Shown here: one piece after another, positions 15,424 through 21,711 of the stretch
How the letters are laid out: each line of letters opens with the position of its first letter
Position numbering within the stretch: position 1 is the stretch's first letter
Origin: GCA-002784865 sp035646815
Lineage (GTDB): Bacteria > Patescibacteriota > Microgenomatia > Levybacterales > UBA12049
Direction: 5' to 3'
Assembly: GCA_035646815.1 (NCBI GenBank)
Contig: DASRON010000002.1
Location: forward strand, 1-29,755
Length of the DNA stretch: 29,755 nucleotides
The notes under the pieces: model-generated
Told to the model about the DNA's origin: nothing
The model's input: the letters and a program-made list of their open reading frames with translations, nothing else
Database searches by the model: none
Made by a program: the position numbers and the translations under genes

Positions 15424-16128
15424 ATGGCACTAAAAAAGACAGTAGCAAGAAAACCTGCAAAAACTAATAAGACAGTCTCGTTACCAGTTGAAGTTAAAAA
15501 TTCAGCATCTAAAAAGTCTTTTACTACCTCTTTTAAGTCTTTTGGTCTTTCTACAAAAAAAGCAGTAATTGCGCTTTTGGTAATAGTAGTTATTGTTCTC
15601 TTGGTTGTTTTTAGAAATCAGTTTGTAGTAGCAACTGTAAATGGACAGCCTATATCACGCTTTGCTCTTATTCATGAACTTGAGAAGCAGTCAGGAAAAA
15701 CAACTTTAGACGTTTTAATCACAAAAGCTTTAATAAATCAGGAGGCTTCTAAAAAGAATGTCTCAGTATCGGAAAAGGATCTTAATGATGAGGTAAAAAG
15801 AATAGAAGATTCTCTTAAAGCTCAAGGACAAGAGCTAGAAGTTCTTTTGAAAAATCAAGGAATGAGTAGGAATGATCTTATGGAGCAAGTAAAAATTCAA
15901 GTTTTAGTTAAAAAATTACTCGTAGATAAGATTAAAGTAACAGATAAAGAGATAAATGATTATTATGAGAAAAATAAAGAGTCTCTTCCTAAGGATATGG
16001 ATGAGAAAAAATTAAAAACAGAAATAAAAACTCAAATTGAGCAACAAAAATTAAGCCAGGAGTCTAATACCTTCGTAACCGATCTTAGAAGTAAAGCCAA
16101 GATAAACTACTACTTAGAGCTTAAATAG
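15424..16128 (+). CDS. Membrane-anchored SurA/PrsA-like chaperone without PPIase domain
   Basis: A 234-residue protein with a basic N terminus of about 46 residues, one transmembrane helix (about 47-65) and an extracytoplasmic part. ATVNGQPISRFALIHELEKQ (70-89) is the typical opening of SurA/PrsA N-terminal domains. The helices that follow (ALINQEASKKNVSVSEKDLN, LKNQGMSRNDLMEQVK, KVTDKEINDYYEKNKESL) match the SurA_N fold up to the point where a parvulin domain would begin. No parvulin motif follows, so this is probably a holding chaperone only. The isomerase function may come from the FKBP at 16472. The start is fixed by the -10 box six bases upstream. Confidence 0.8.
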   Translation: MALKKTVARKPAKTNKTVSLPVEVKNSASKKSFTTSFKSFGLSTKKAVIALLVIVVIVLLVVFRNQFVVATVNGQPISRFALIHELEKQSGKTTLDVLITKALINQEASKKNVSVSEKDLNDEVKRIEDSLKAQGQELEVLLKNQGMSRNDLMEQVKIQVLVKKLLVDKIKVTDKEINDYYEKNKESLPKDMDEKKLKTEIKTQIEQQKLSQESNTFVTDLRSKAKINYYLELK

Positions 16129-16153
16129 TTTAGCCCTCTAGTCATTTCAGTAA

Positions 16154-16183
16154 TTGACATTGTTTAATAAATTCTCGTATGCT
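16154..16183 (+). promoter_or_regulatory. Promoter of DUF378 gene with strong RBS downstream
   Basis: Perfect TTGACA (16154-16159), 18-base spacer, TATGCT (16178-16183). The leader carries AGGGGGTGAT (16200-16209), five bases before the ATG, a near-complete Shine-Dalgarno site. Confidence 0.65.
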
Positions 16184-16214
16184 TTAAGTAGGGTTAGGAA
16201 GGGGGTGATAAAAC

Positions 16215-16403
16215 ATGAACTTTCTAAAAACACTCGCTTTTGTTTTGGTCGTCGTAGGAGGACTGAACTGGGGGCTTGTTGGTTTATTTCAATTTAATCT
16301 TGTTTCCACACTCTTTGGATCAGTACCAACACTTGAAACTTTAACATATGTTTTAGTGGGATTATCAGCGGTTTACATGCTTGTTACGTATAAGTGGAAA
16401 TAG
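16215..16403 (+). CDS. DUF378 small membrane protein
   Basis: A 62-residue protein with two transmembrane helices. The signature VVVGGLNWGLVGL (12-24) in helix 1, a short loop (FGSVPTLETLTY), and a second helix ending in a basic tail (YKWK) fit the DUF378/YuzA family, whose function is unknown. It has its own TTGACA promoter and one of the strongest ribosome binding sites in the window, so it is probably well expressed. It sits among envelope folding factors. Confidence 0.85.
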   Translation: MNFLKTLAFVLVVVGGLNWGLVGLFQFNLVSTLFGSVPTLETLTYVLVGLSAVYMLVTYKWK

Positions 16404-16437
16404 GATTTTAAGATATTTAAAAGAATAAATTATCTCT

Positions 16438-16471
16438 TTTACAATACACCATATTTGTGTATAATACTTTG
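16438..16471 (+). promoter_or_regulatory. FKBP-operon promoter, leaderless GTG start
   Basis: TTTACA (16438-16443), 16-base spacer, perfect TATAAT (16460-16465), then exactly six bases to GTG 16472. The -10 covers the earlier in-frame GTG at 16457, which therefore cannot be the start. Confidence 0.65.
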
Positions 16472-17032
16472 GTGGATAAAAGGTTTATTATAATTATGGT
16501 TGTCATTGCTGGGCTTTTGGCAACTGCATTAATTCTTCAAGATAAGTCAAATAAAGAATCTCCTTTAACAGTACTCGATAAATTAAATGCTACGCCTAGT
16601 CCTGCTGTTGGACAAAAAGCAGAATTTATAACTCCCGCTCCAACTGCTATGCCAATTCCAACAATACCTTTGCAAGCTTCTCCTTCGGCAATGGAAACAT
16701 TAGAGGGGGGACTTATGATTGGAGATATTAGAGAAGGTACTGGTGGGGAAGTTGAAACTGGTAATACAATTGTTGTAAATTATACAGGTGCTTTGGAAAA
16801 TGGCACTAAGTTTGATAGTTCTTATGATCGTGGTCAGCCTTTTGAAGTTAAAATTGGAGAAGGTAGTGTAATAAAAGGATGGGACTTAGGACTTATTGGT
16901 ATGAAAGAAGGGGGAATACGAAGACTTGTAATTCCAAGTGATTTAGGATATGGTCAACAGGGAGCAGGCAATGGTGCTATTCCTCCTAATGCAACCTTGA
17001 TTTTTGATGTAGAAGTAATTAAGATAAAGTGA
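16472..17032 (+). CDS. Membrane-anchored FKBP-type peptidyl-prolyl isomerase
   Basis: Catalyses proline cis-trans isomerisation outside the membrane. The N terminus is DKR followed by one hydrophobic helix (IIIMVVIAGLLATALIL), then a Pro/Ala/Thr linker (about residues 38-68) and a full FKBP domain (about 78-186). The domain shows VVNYTGALENGTKFDSSYD, VIKGWDLGLIGMKEGG and IPSDLGYGQQGAG with the expected pocket residues. GTG 16472 is preferred: it lies six bases after a perfect TATAAT, and it puts Asp-Lys-Arg before the membrane helix. ATG 16496 is possible but would remove these charges. The next gene overlaps by four bases (GTGA). Confidence 0.9.
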   Translation: MDKRFIIIMVVIAGLLATALILQDKSNKESPLTVLDKLNATPSPAVGQKAEFITPAPTAMPIPTIPLQASPSAMETLEGGLMIGDIREGTGGEVETGNTIVVNYTGALENGTKFDSSYDRGQPFEVKIGEGSVIKGWDLGLIGMKEGGIRRLVIPSDLGYGQQGAGNGAIPPNATLIFDVEVIKIK

Positions 17033-17247
17033 AGATTTTAGTAAATGTTAAGACAGGGGCAAAAAAAACAAAAGTAATGATTTTGGATGCGAAGCATTTT
17101 GCAGTTCATGTGCCCGAGGGTCCTGAAAAAGGCAAAGCAAACGATGCAGTTGTTAAAGCACTTGCTAAGCATTTAGGAATTAGCCCTTCGAGAATAATTC
17201 TTACAAGAGGGGAAAGATTGAAAAATAAATTATTTGAAATAAGCTAG
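17029..17247 (+). CDS. DUF167 / YggU-family protein
   Basis: A 72-residue conserved cytoplasmic protein of unknown function. The core signature is clear: VNVKTGAKKTKV, then VHVPEGPEKGKANDAVVKAL (27-46) and ILTRGERLKNKLFEI. Families of this type are often encoded near cell-division or pyrroline-5-carboxylate genes, but here it follows the FKBP gene with a GTGA start/stop overlap, so it should be translationally coupled. Confidence 0.9.
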   Translation: MKILVNVKTGAKKTKVMILDAKHFAVHVPEGPEKGKANDAVVKALAKHLGISPSRIILTRGERLKNKLFEIS

Positions 17248-17260
17248 GTATTTTAAAATT

Positions 17261-17758
17261 ATGATAAACAGAGAAATAACATACGATACTAAATCAAGAA
17301 AAAGCATAATTTTGTTTATAATAAGCATTATTGTTCTAACAGCAATAATCTTAGGTGGGGCAATATATTACAAACAGTCAGCTAAAAATAAAACACCAAA
17401 AGAAAAACAAGTTACAAAAGTTACTCCAACTAATTCACCAACACCTACTCCAACAAAAGTAGAAATTGATAAATCAAAATATTCAATAAAACTCTTAAAT
17501 GGTAGCGGTATAGCAGGAGAAGCAGGAAAGGTTAAAAAATATTTAGAGGATGAAGGATATACTGTGTCATCAGTTGGGAATGCAGATAAGTTTGATTATG
17601 AAAAGTCAGTTTTAGAGGTAAAAGAAGACATAGATAAAGATTTTTTAACAGAATTAGAATCATTTATTTCTGAAAAATACTCGCTTGAAAATGCAACTGA
17701 AATATTAAAAGGTTCGGGAGAAATAATTTTAATAATTGGAAAAGATAAAGCAGAGTAG
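17261..17758 (+). CDS. Membrane-anchored LytR C-terminal-domain protein
   Basis: A 165-residue protein with a basic N terminus, one transmembrane helix (about 15-36), a Lys/Thr/Pro linker (45-66) and a LytR_C-type domain (73-162). That domain has the family opening IKLLNGSGIAGEAGKVKKYL (76-95) and GYTVSSVGNAD. The catalytic LytR-CpsA-Psr domain is not present. In the family this domain is found outside the cell and is linked to wall polymers, but its own role is not established. It follows the DUF167 gene by 13 bases and is convergent with the DUF5666 gene, 10 bases apart. Confidence 0.82.
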   Translation: MINREITYDTKSRKSIILFIISIIVLTAIILGGAIYYKQSAKNKTPKEKQVTKVTPTNSPTPTPTKVEIDKSKYSIKLLNGSGIAGEAGKVKKYLEDEGYTVSSVGNADKFDYEKSVLEVKEDIDKDFLTELESFISEKYSLENATEILKGSGEIILIIGKDKAE

Positions 17759-17768
17759 GTAGTTTGAG

Positions 17769-18422
17769 TTAGCTTAGACTTACTTGATTTTTAAGAAGAT
17801 TAATTAAATCCTCCAAAATGCTTATTATATCCTCAAGAGAACCTGTTACTTTTATATCTATCTTATCAGACGTTTCCTTAACTGACTTGCTTGCGTCTGG
17901 AGTAGGGGTTACTGAAACTTCAGGTTCCGATATTAAAGATGTACCTGGTGAAATAGTTGGCGATATAACATTGTCATTTTCGTCTTCATCTTGTTTTTCA
18001 TCTTTACCACCTCCGTCCTTTTCTTCAACTTTTATTTCTTTAGCATAATAATTTCCATCTATTATTTTCCCTTCAACTTTAATAAAAGCACCTTTCTTCA
18101 AAGTTCCTTTTATGTGTATCTTTTCTGTTATAGCTGGGTTCATATTTATTGTTATGTTATTTAACTTAAACGAGGTTGTTATTCGATTTGAAATTACTCC
18201 GCGCATTTCAAATCCTTTCCAATTTTTCTTTTGTCCTCCTTCATGTTTTTTTACCTTTATTTGAAGTTTTGTAGGATCTGTATCGTTTTCGTTTGATGTT
18301 TCTATGTTTTGAGTTTTTACCTCAAGTTGATTTTCATTTTTATTCTCATCTGCAGTCGCAGTTGTTATAAGTGCAACGAGCAAAATTGTAGCGATTATTG
18401 TAGTTGCAATTATTTTTTTCAT
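17769..18422 (-). CDS. Secreted DUF5666-like protein
   Basis: A 217-residue protein with a signal peptide (KK then a hydrophobic run, likely cleaved after about residue 24, ATA-DEN). Residues about 73-130 (MRGVISNRITTSFKLNNITI, then IHIKGTLKKGAFIKVEGKI and YYAKEIKV) match the DUF5666 beta-barrel pattern, in which a G-x-x-V-x-G turn is followed by A-x-x-I. A Pro/Ser/Thr linker (about 148-178) and a final helix (SLEDIISILEDLINLLKNQ) follow. It is divergent from the ECF sigma gene and shares a 63-base control region with it. It is plausibly a target of that sigma factor. Confidence 0.75.
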   Translation of the reverse strand: MKKIIATTIIATILLVALITTATADENKNENQLEVKTQNIETSNENDTDPTKLQIKVKKHEGGQKKNWKGFEMRGVISNRITTSFKLNNITINMNPAITEKIHIKGTLKKGAFIKVEGKIIDGNYYAKEIKVEEKDGGGKDEKQDEDENDNVISPTISPGTSLISEPEVSVTPTPDASKSVKETSDKIDIKVTGSLEDIISILEDLINLLKNQVSLS

Positions 18423-18485
18423 TGTAAAAGTATAACGAAAGTGAAAAAATTTCGTTACATATATTGCACGTGATAAAATAAACGG
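18423..18485. promoter_or_regulatory. Divergent control region with ECF-type inverted repeat
   Basis: A perfect inverted repeat TAACGAAA (18433-18440), nine bases, TTTCGTTA (18450-18457). Read on the minus strand it is TGTAAC, 16 bases, CGTTA; on the plus strand TATAAC, 16 bases, CGTTA. Both fit the AAC-N16-CGT pattern of ECF sigma promoters. Sigma-70-like -10 boxes also occur six bases before each start: TATACT (18434-18429, minus) and extended TGA-TAAAAT (18474-18479, plus). Confidence 0.55.
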
Positions 18486-18995
18486 ATGCGTTTTAATGAA
18501 GAATTTGAAAATATTTATATAAGATATTCAGATAAGATTTATAGATATCTGTATTTTAATACAAAAGATCCTTATCTAGCAGAAGATATAACAGCAGAAG
18601 TTTTTTTAAGAGCATGGAAAAAATGGAAGGAATTAAAAAAAGATTATATTCAAGCGTTATTATTTAAAATAGCAAAAAATATTCTAATAGACTATTTTAG
18701 AAAACAGAAAAATAAAAAACAATTATCACTTGAGAAAGCTATGGAAAAAGGAATTGAACCATCATATGATGAAGATCTAATTGAGAGAATGCATATAGAT
18801 GAAAATATAAAAAGAGTAACAAAGTCATTGCAATTTCTACCCAGTAACTTAAAAGAAGTTGTAATATTGCGCTTCATAGAAGAACTTTCGGCAAAAGAAG
18901 CAGCAGATATAATGAAGACTACAGAGGGGAATGTTAGAGTCTTACAATACAGAGCATTAATGAAGTTAAAAGGAATTTTTAAAAATGGAAGATAA
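18486..18995 (+). CDS. ECF-type RNA polymerase sigma factor
   Basis: A 169-residue extracytoplasmic-function sigma factor. Region 2 (about 6-74) contains YSDKIYRYLYF and the core-binding DITAEVFLRAWK (34-45), then NILIDYFRK, which recognises the -10 element. Region 4 (about 111-163) has LPSNLKEVVILRFIEELSAK and the helix-turn-helix AADIMKTTEGNVRVLQYRAL. No regions 1 or 3 are present. Its last 11 bases overlap the start of the DUF5667 gene, as sigma/anti-sigma pairs often do. The inverted repeat just upstream suggests it drives its own gene and the divergent DUF5666 gene. Confidence 0.92.
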   Translation: MRFNEEFENIYIRYSDKIYRYLYFNTKDPYLAEDITAEVFLRAWKKWKELKKDYIQALLFKIAKNILIDYFRKQKNKKQLSLEKAMEKGIEPSYDEDLIERMHIDENIKRVTKSLQFLPSNLKEVVILRFIEELSAKEAADIMKTTEGNVRVLQYRALMKLKGIFKNGR

Positions 18996-19680
18996 TAAAA
19001 AATATAAATTACTTGAAGAATTAAAAGAAACTGGAGCTTCTGATAGAGAAACAGAGGAATTATCTGTTATGTTGGAAAGTCTTTCATCAGTTAAGACTAT
19101 AGAAAGATCATACGAGTTAAAAAGAAAGTTTTTAGTGGGAAATCCAATAGAAAATAAAGGATTTCTATTTTTTCCAAGATTTGCTTTTGCTAAAGTTGCT
19201 ATTTTTTCTTTAATCTTTTTAATTGGAGTAGTTTCTACTGCAGTCGCAGCACAAAAGAGTCTTCCAGGAGATTCACTTTATGGAGTTAAGAGGTTAACAG
19301 AAAAAGCAAGAACTGCAGTAGATCCTTCTTTTCAAGGAGAAGTTGTTGTGAGAAGAAGTGAAGAGGTAAAAAGACTTTCTGAAGAGAAAAAAGAATCAGG
19401 TCTTATTAAGCAAACTGTTAATGATTATGAAAAAGAAGCAAAAGATTTAAACGGTATAAATACAGATAAAATAGATGAAAGTAAGAAGAATTTAGAAGAA
19501 GCAAAGCAAAACGTTTCAGAAGAAGATAAAAAAGAAATAGAAAGAGTTCTTGAAGATAGAAGTCAGGAATCAAATAATGAAGTAAAATCACTAGAAACTA
19601 AAAATGAGAGTAATAGTGGGGAGGAAAGTATTTTAAATCAAGAACACAAAGTAGATAGTAAGTTTAGCGAAGAAAAATAA
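18985..19680 (+). CDS. DUF5667 membrane protein, candidate anti-sigma factor
   Basis: A 231-residue protein. Residues 1-66 are cytoplasmic and charged, one membrane helix lies at about 70-88 (AKVAIFSLIFLIGVVSTAVA), and the outer part begins with SLPGDSLYGVKRLTEKARTA (92-111), the DUF5667 signature. A long charged helical stretch (about 115-205) and a low-complexity Glu/Ser/Asn end follow. No zinc-binding anti-sigma motif (H-x3-C-x2-C) is visible in the N terminus. Overlap with the sigma gene and the topology suggest that it senses an envelope signal and controls the sigma factor. This is inference from position. Confidence 0.78.
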   Translation: MEDNKKYKLLEELKETGASDRETEELSVMLESLSSVKTIERSYELKRKFLVGNPIENKGFLFFPRFAFAKVAIFSLIFLIGVVSTAVAAQKSLPGDSLYGVKRLTEKARTAVDPSFQGEVVVRRSEEVKRLSEEKKESGLIKQTVNDYEKEAKDLNGINTDKIDESKKNLEEAKQNVSEEDKKEIERVLEDRSQESNNEVKSLETKNESNSGEESILNQEHKVDSKFSEEK

Positions 19681-19688
19681 GGAAGTGA

Positions 19689-20060
19689 TTAATGCTCTGA
19701 AGCTTCTGCTTCCTCTTTTGTTTTATGAATTGTTCCTTCTGGATGATGCGGAGGGGAATAAGTTGTAACTATTTTCATAGGAGTATTTCCTATGGTAATA
19801 AAATTATGCTTAACTCCAGCATTAACTAAAACAAGGTCACCTTTTCTAAATGGTTTTTCTTCTTCGTTTAAGATAACTTTTCCTTCACCTTCTATTAAAT
19901 ATAGAACTTGATCATTATCTAAATGAGTCTCCATACCAATATCTGTATTTGGAGGAATACTCATTATAACTACTTGAGTACTTTTTCCTGTTTCTAAAAC
20001 TTCTCTAAAATAATTATTATCTTTTGCTTTTTGTTCAATGTTATCAACAGTACCTTTCAT
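19689..20060 (-). CDS. Cupin-domain protein
   Basis: A 123-residue single-domain cupin. The first motif is METHLDNDQVLYLIEGEGKV (about 43-62), and the second is KGDLVLVNAGVKHNFITIGN (73-92), where VNAGVKH matches PxGxxH with Asn in place of Pro. The likely metal ligands are His, Gln and the second-motif His. A short His/Pro segment (SPPHHPEG) precedes the charged C terminus. The substrate cannot be told from sequence. The gene is convergent with the DUF5667 gene (nine bases) and has its own promoter. Confidence 0.88.
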   Translation of the reverse strand: MKGTVDNIEQKAKDNNYFREVLETGKSTQVVIMSIPPNTDIGMETHLDNDQVLYLIEGEGKVILNEEEKPFRKGDLVLVNAGVKHNFITIGNTPMKIVTTYSPPHHPEGTIHKTKEEAEASEH

Positions 20061-20069
20061 AATATTTCT

Positions 20070-20098
20070 AGTGTACTTCTTGTGGTAAAAAAAGTCAA
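20070..20098 (-). promoter_or_regulatory. Cupin gene promoter
   Basis: On the minus strand: TTGACT (20098-20093), 17-base spacer, TACACT (20075-20070), nine bases before the ATG at 20060. The predicted leader is only two or three bases. Confidence 0.6.
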
Positions 20099-20162
20099 AA
20101 ATTCGTTTGCTTTATAAATTATTGGTGCTACGTTAATGCTGGTATTTATAGACCTTTTTATT

Positions 20163-20378
20163 ATGATAAATACAGAAGAAAAAGAAACATTAAGAGCACA
20201 TGCAAATATTATTGGAGCAATAGTAGGAACAGCAGATTTTGTAGAAGTTGAAAAAGGAACACAAAAATATGTGAAATTAGTAGTAAAAGGAGACTCTTCT
20301 GTCTTTATTTCTGGTGAGCATGGTTTTGGAATTTCAGGGGGTCCGAGAATGGGGTGTGGAGTAATAGAAAAACTCTAA
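20163..20378 (+). CDS. Small conserved-looking protein, unknown
   Basis: A 71-residue soluble protein from ATG 20163 (80 residues from ATG 20136). It contains a mixed helix/strand pattern (LRAHANIIGAIVGTADFVEV, KYVKLVVKGDSSVFISGEHG) and a Gly-rich end with one Cys (ISGGPRMGCGVIEKL). I do not recognise a family. The shorter start removes a hydrophobic stretch unlike the rest of the protein. Neither start has a Shine-Dalgarno site, and no -10 lies six or seven bases upstream. It is divergent from the cupin gene. Confidence 0.5.
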   Translation: MINTEEKETLRAHANIIGAIVGTADFVEVEKGTQKYVKLVVKGDSSVFISGEHGFGISGGPRMGCGVIEKL

Positions 20379-20426
20379 GTTTAAATTTTAATTCTTAAAT
20401 AAAATAATTTAAAATATTAAATTATC

Positions 20427-20435
20427 TGCTATAAT
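20427..20435 (+). promoter_or_regulatory. MFS gene promoter, extended -10
   Basis: TGC-TATAAT with a perfect hexamer (20430-20435), about 45 bases before the ATG at 20481, so this transcript should have a leader of about 39 bases. No good -35 is visible, as is usual for extended -10 promoters. Confidence 0.5.
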
Positions 20436-20480
20436 TAACTAACAAGATCTTTTGAAATCCTCTTAAGATTAATTCCAAAT

Positions 20481-21668
20481 ATGGACAGAATAAAAAGAAA
20501 TAAAAATCTATTTATTGTTGCGCTTATTGCGGTTGTAAATGCTTTGGGATATGGAATTATCATTCCAATTTTGTATTCCTATTCTCAGCGTTTTGGATTA
20601 ACAGATTTTCAAAATGGAATGCTTTTTTCAGTTTTTTCAATCTGTCAGTTTATCTCAGCGCCATTTATAGGAAGATTTTCTGATAAGTATGGAAGAAGAC
20701 CTCTTTTATTAATTTCCATATTAGGAACATCAATCTCATTTTTTATAATGGCATTTGCTCAGAGTGCATTTATGCTTTTTTTTGCAAGAGCTTTAGATGG
20801 AATTACATCAGGAAATATTACTGTTGCTTCAGCCATAATTTCTGATACAACAACTGAAAAAAATAGAGCAAAGGGATTTGGGATAATTGGAGCTTCATTT
20901 GGTTTTGGTTTTGTTTTCGGACCGGCAATTTCAGCTTTTACAATAGGTTTTTCCCAAGCTCTTCCTTTTATTATTGCTGGGACAGTTTCTTTTCTTGCTT
21001 TTCTTTTAACTTATATAATTTTGCCTGAGACAAATAAACATATAGGAGAAATAAAAGAAAGTAAGATTTTTGATTTTGTAAAGATGTTTAAAGCACTAGG
21101 AGATAAAAACATTGGTCCAACTTTATTAATTTCATTTTTTTACTTTTTGTCTTTCTCAATGTATGTTTATACCTTTCAGCCTTTTGCGCTGAAATCTTTA
21201 AAAATGACAGTCAGTCAAATTTCTATTTTATTTACAATGTTTGGCCTTATTGGAATTTTTTCTCAAGCAATTCTTATTCCGACAGTGACAAAATATCTAG
21301 GATTAAAAAGAGCATATTCTTCAGCAATATTTTTTGTTTCAATTGCTTTTTTTATTATGTATTTTGTAGCAAATTTAATACAGTTTCTTTTTGTTGTTGT
21401 GTTTTTTAGTCTTTTTAATTCATTCGTAAGTCCTTTAACACAAACTGTTCTTTCAAGAGAAACAGATCCGAGATCACAGGGATCGATTCTAGGACTTAAT
21501 TCATCATATATGAGTATGGGGCAAATGATAGGACCTATCTTAGGAGGATCGCTTGCAACTCTTGCTGTACATTATCCTTTTTTAGCAGGAAGCTTTTTTA
21601 CAGTAATTTGCTTTTTCCTTTCTCTAAAAGTCTTAAAGAAAGGAGTAAGGAAAGAATCAGCATTTTAG
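20481..21668 (+). CDS. MFS transporter, drug-efflux-like
   Basis: A 395-residue integral membrane protein with about 12 hydrophobic helices. Loop 2-3 carries the major-facilitator motif A (GRFSDKYGRRPLLL, about residues 69-82). Helix 5 contains a Gly-rich GIIGASFGFGFVFGPAISAF stretch like motif C of drug/proton antiporters. A central cytoplasmic loop (about 180-210) separates the halves. It resembles TetA-type and related exporters, but the substrate cannot be assigned. It stands alone, convergent with the glycosyltransferase gene. Confidence 0.9.
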   Translation: MDRIKRNKNLFIVALIAVVNALGYGIIIPILYSYSQRFGLTDFQNGMLFSVFSICQFISAPFIGRFSDKYGRRPLLLISILGTSISFFIMAFAQSAFMLFFARALDGITSGNITVASAIISDTTTEKNRAKGFGIIGASFGFGFVFGPAISAFTIGFSQALPFIIAGTVSFLAFLLTYIILPETNKHIGEIKESKIFDFVKMFKALGDKNIGPTLLISFFYFLSFSMYVYTFQPFALKSLKMTVSQISILFTMFGLIGIFSQAILIPTVTKYLGLKRAYSSAIFFVSIAFFIMYFVANLIQFLFVVVFFSLFNSFVSPLTQTVLSRETDPRSQGSILGLNSSYMSMGQMIGPILGGSLATLAVHYPFLAGSFFTVICFFLSLKVLKKGVRKESAF

Positions 21669-21711
21669 CTTTAAAATTAGTAAAATGAGAAATATATTAA
21701 ATAAGAAATCA

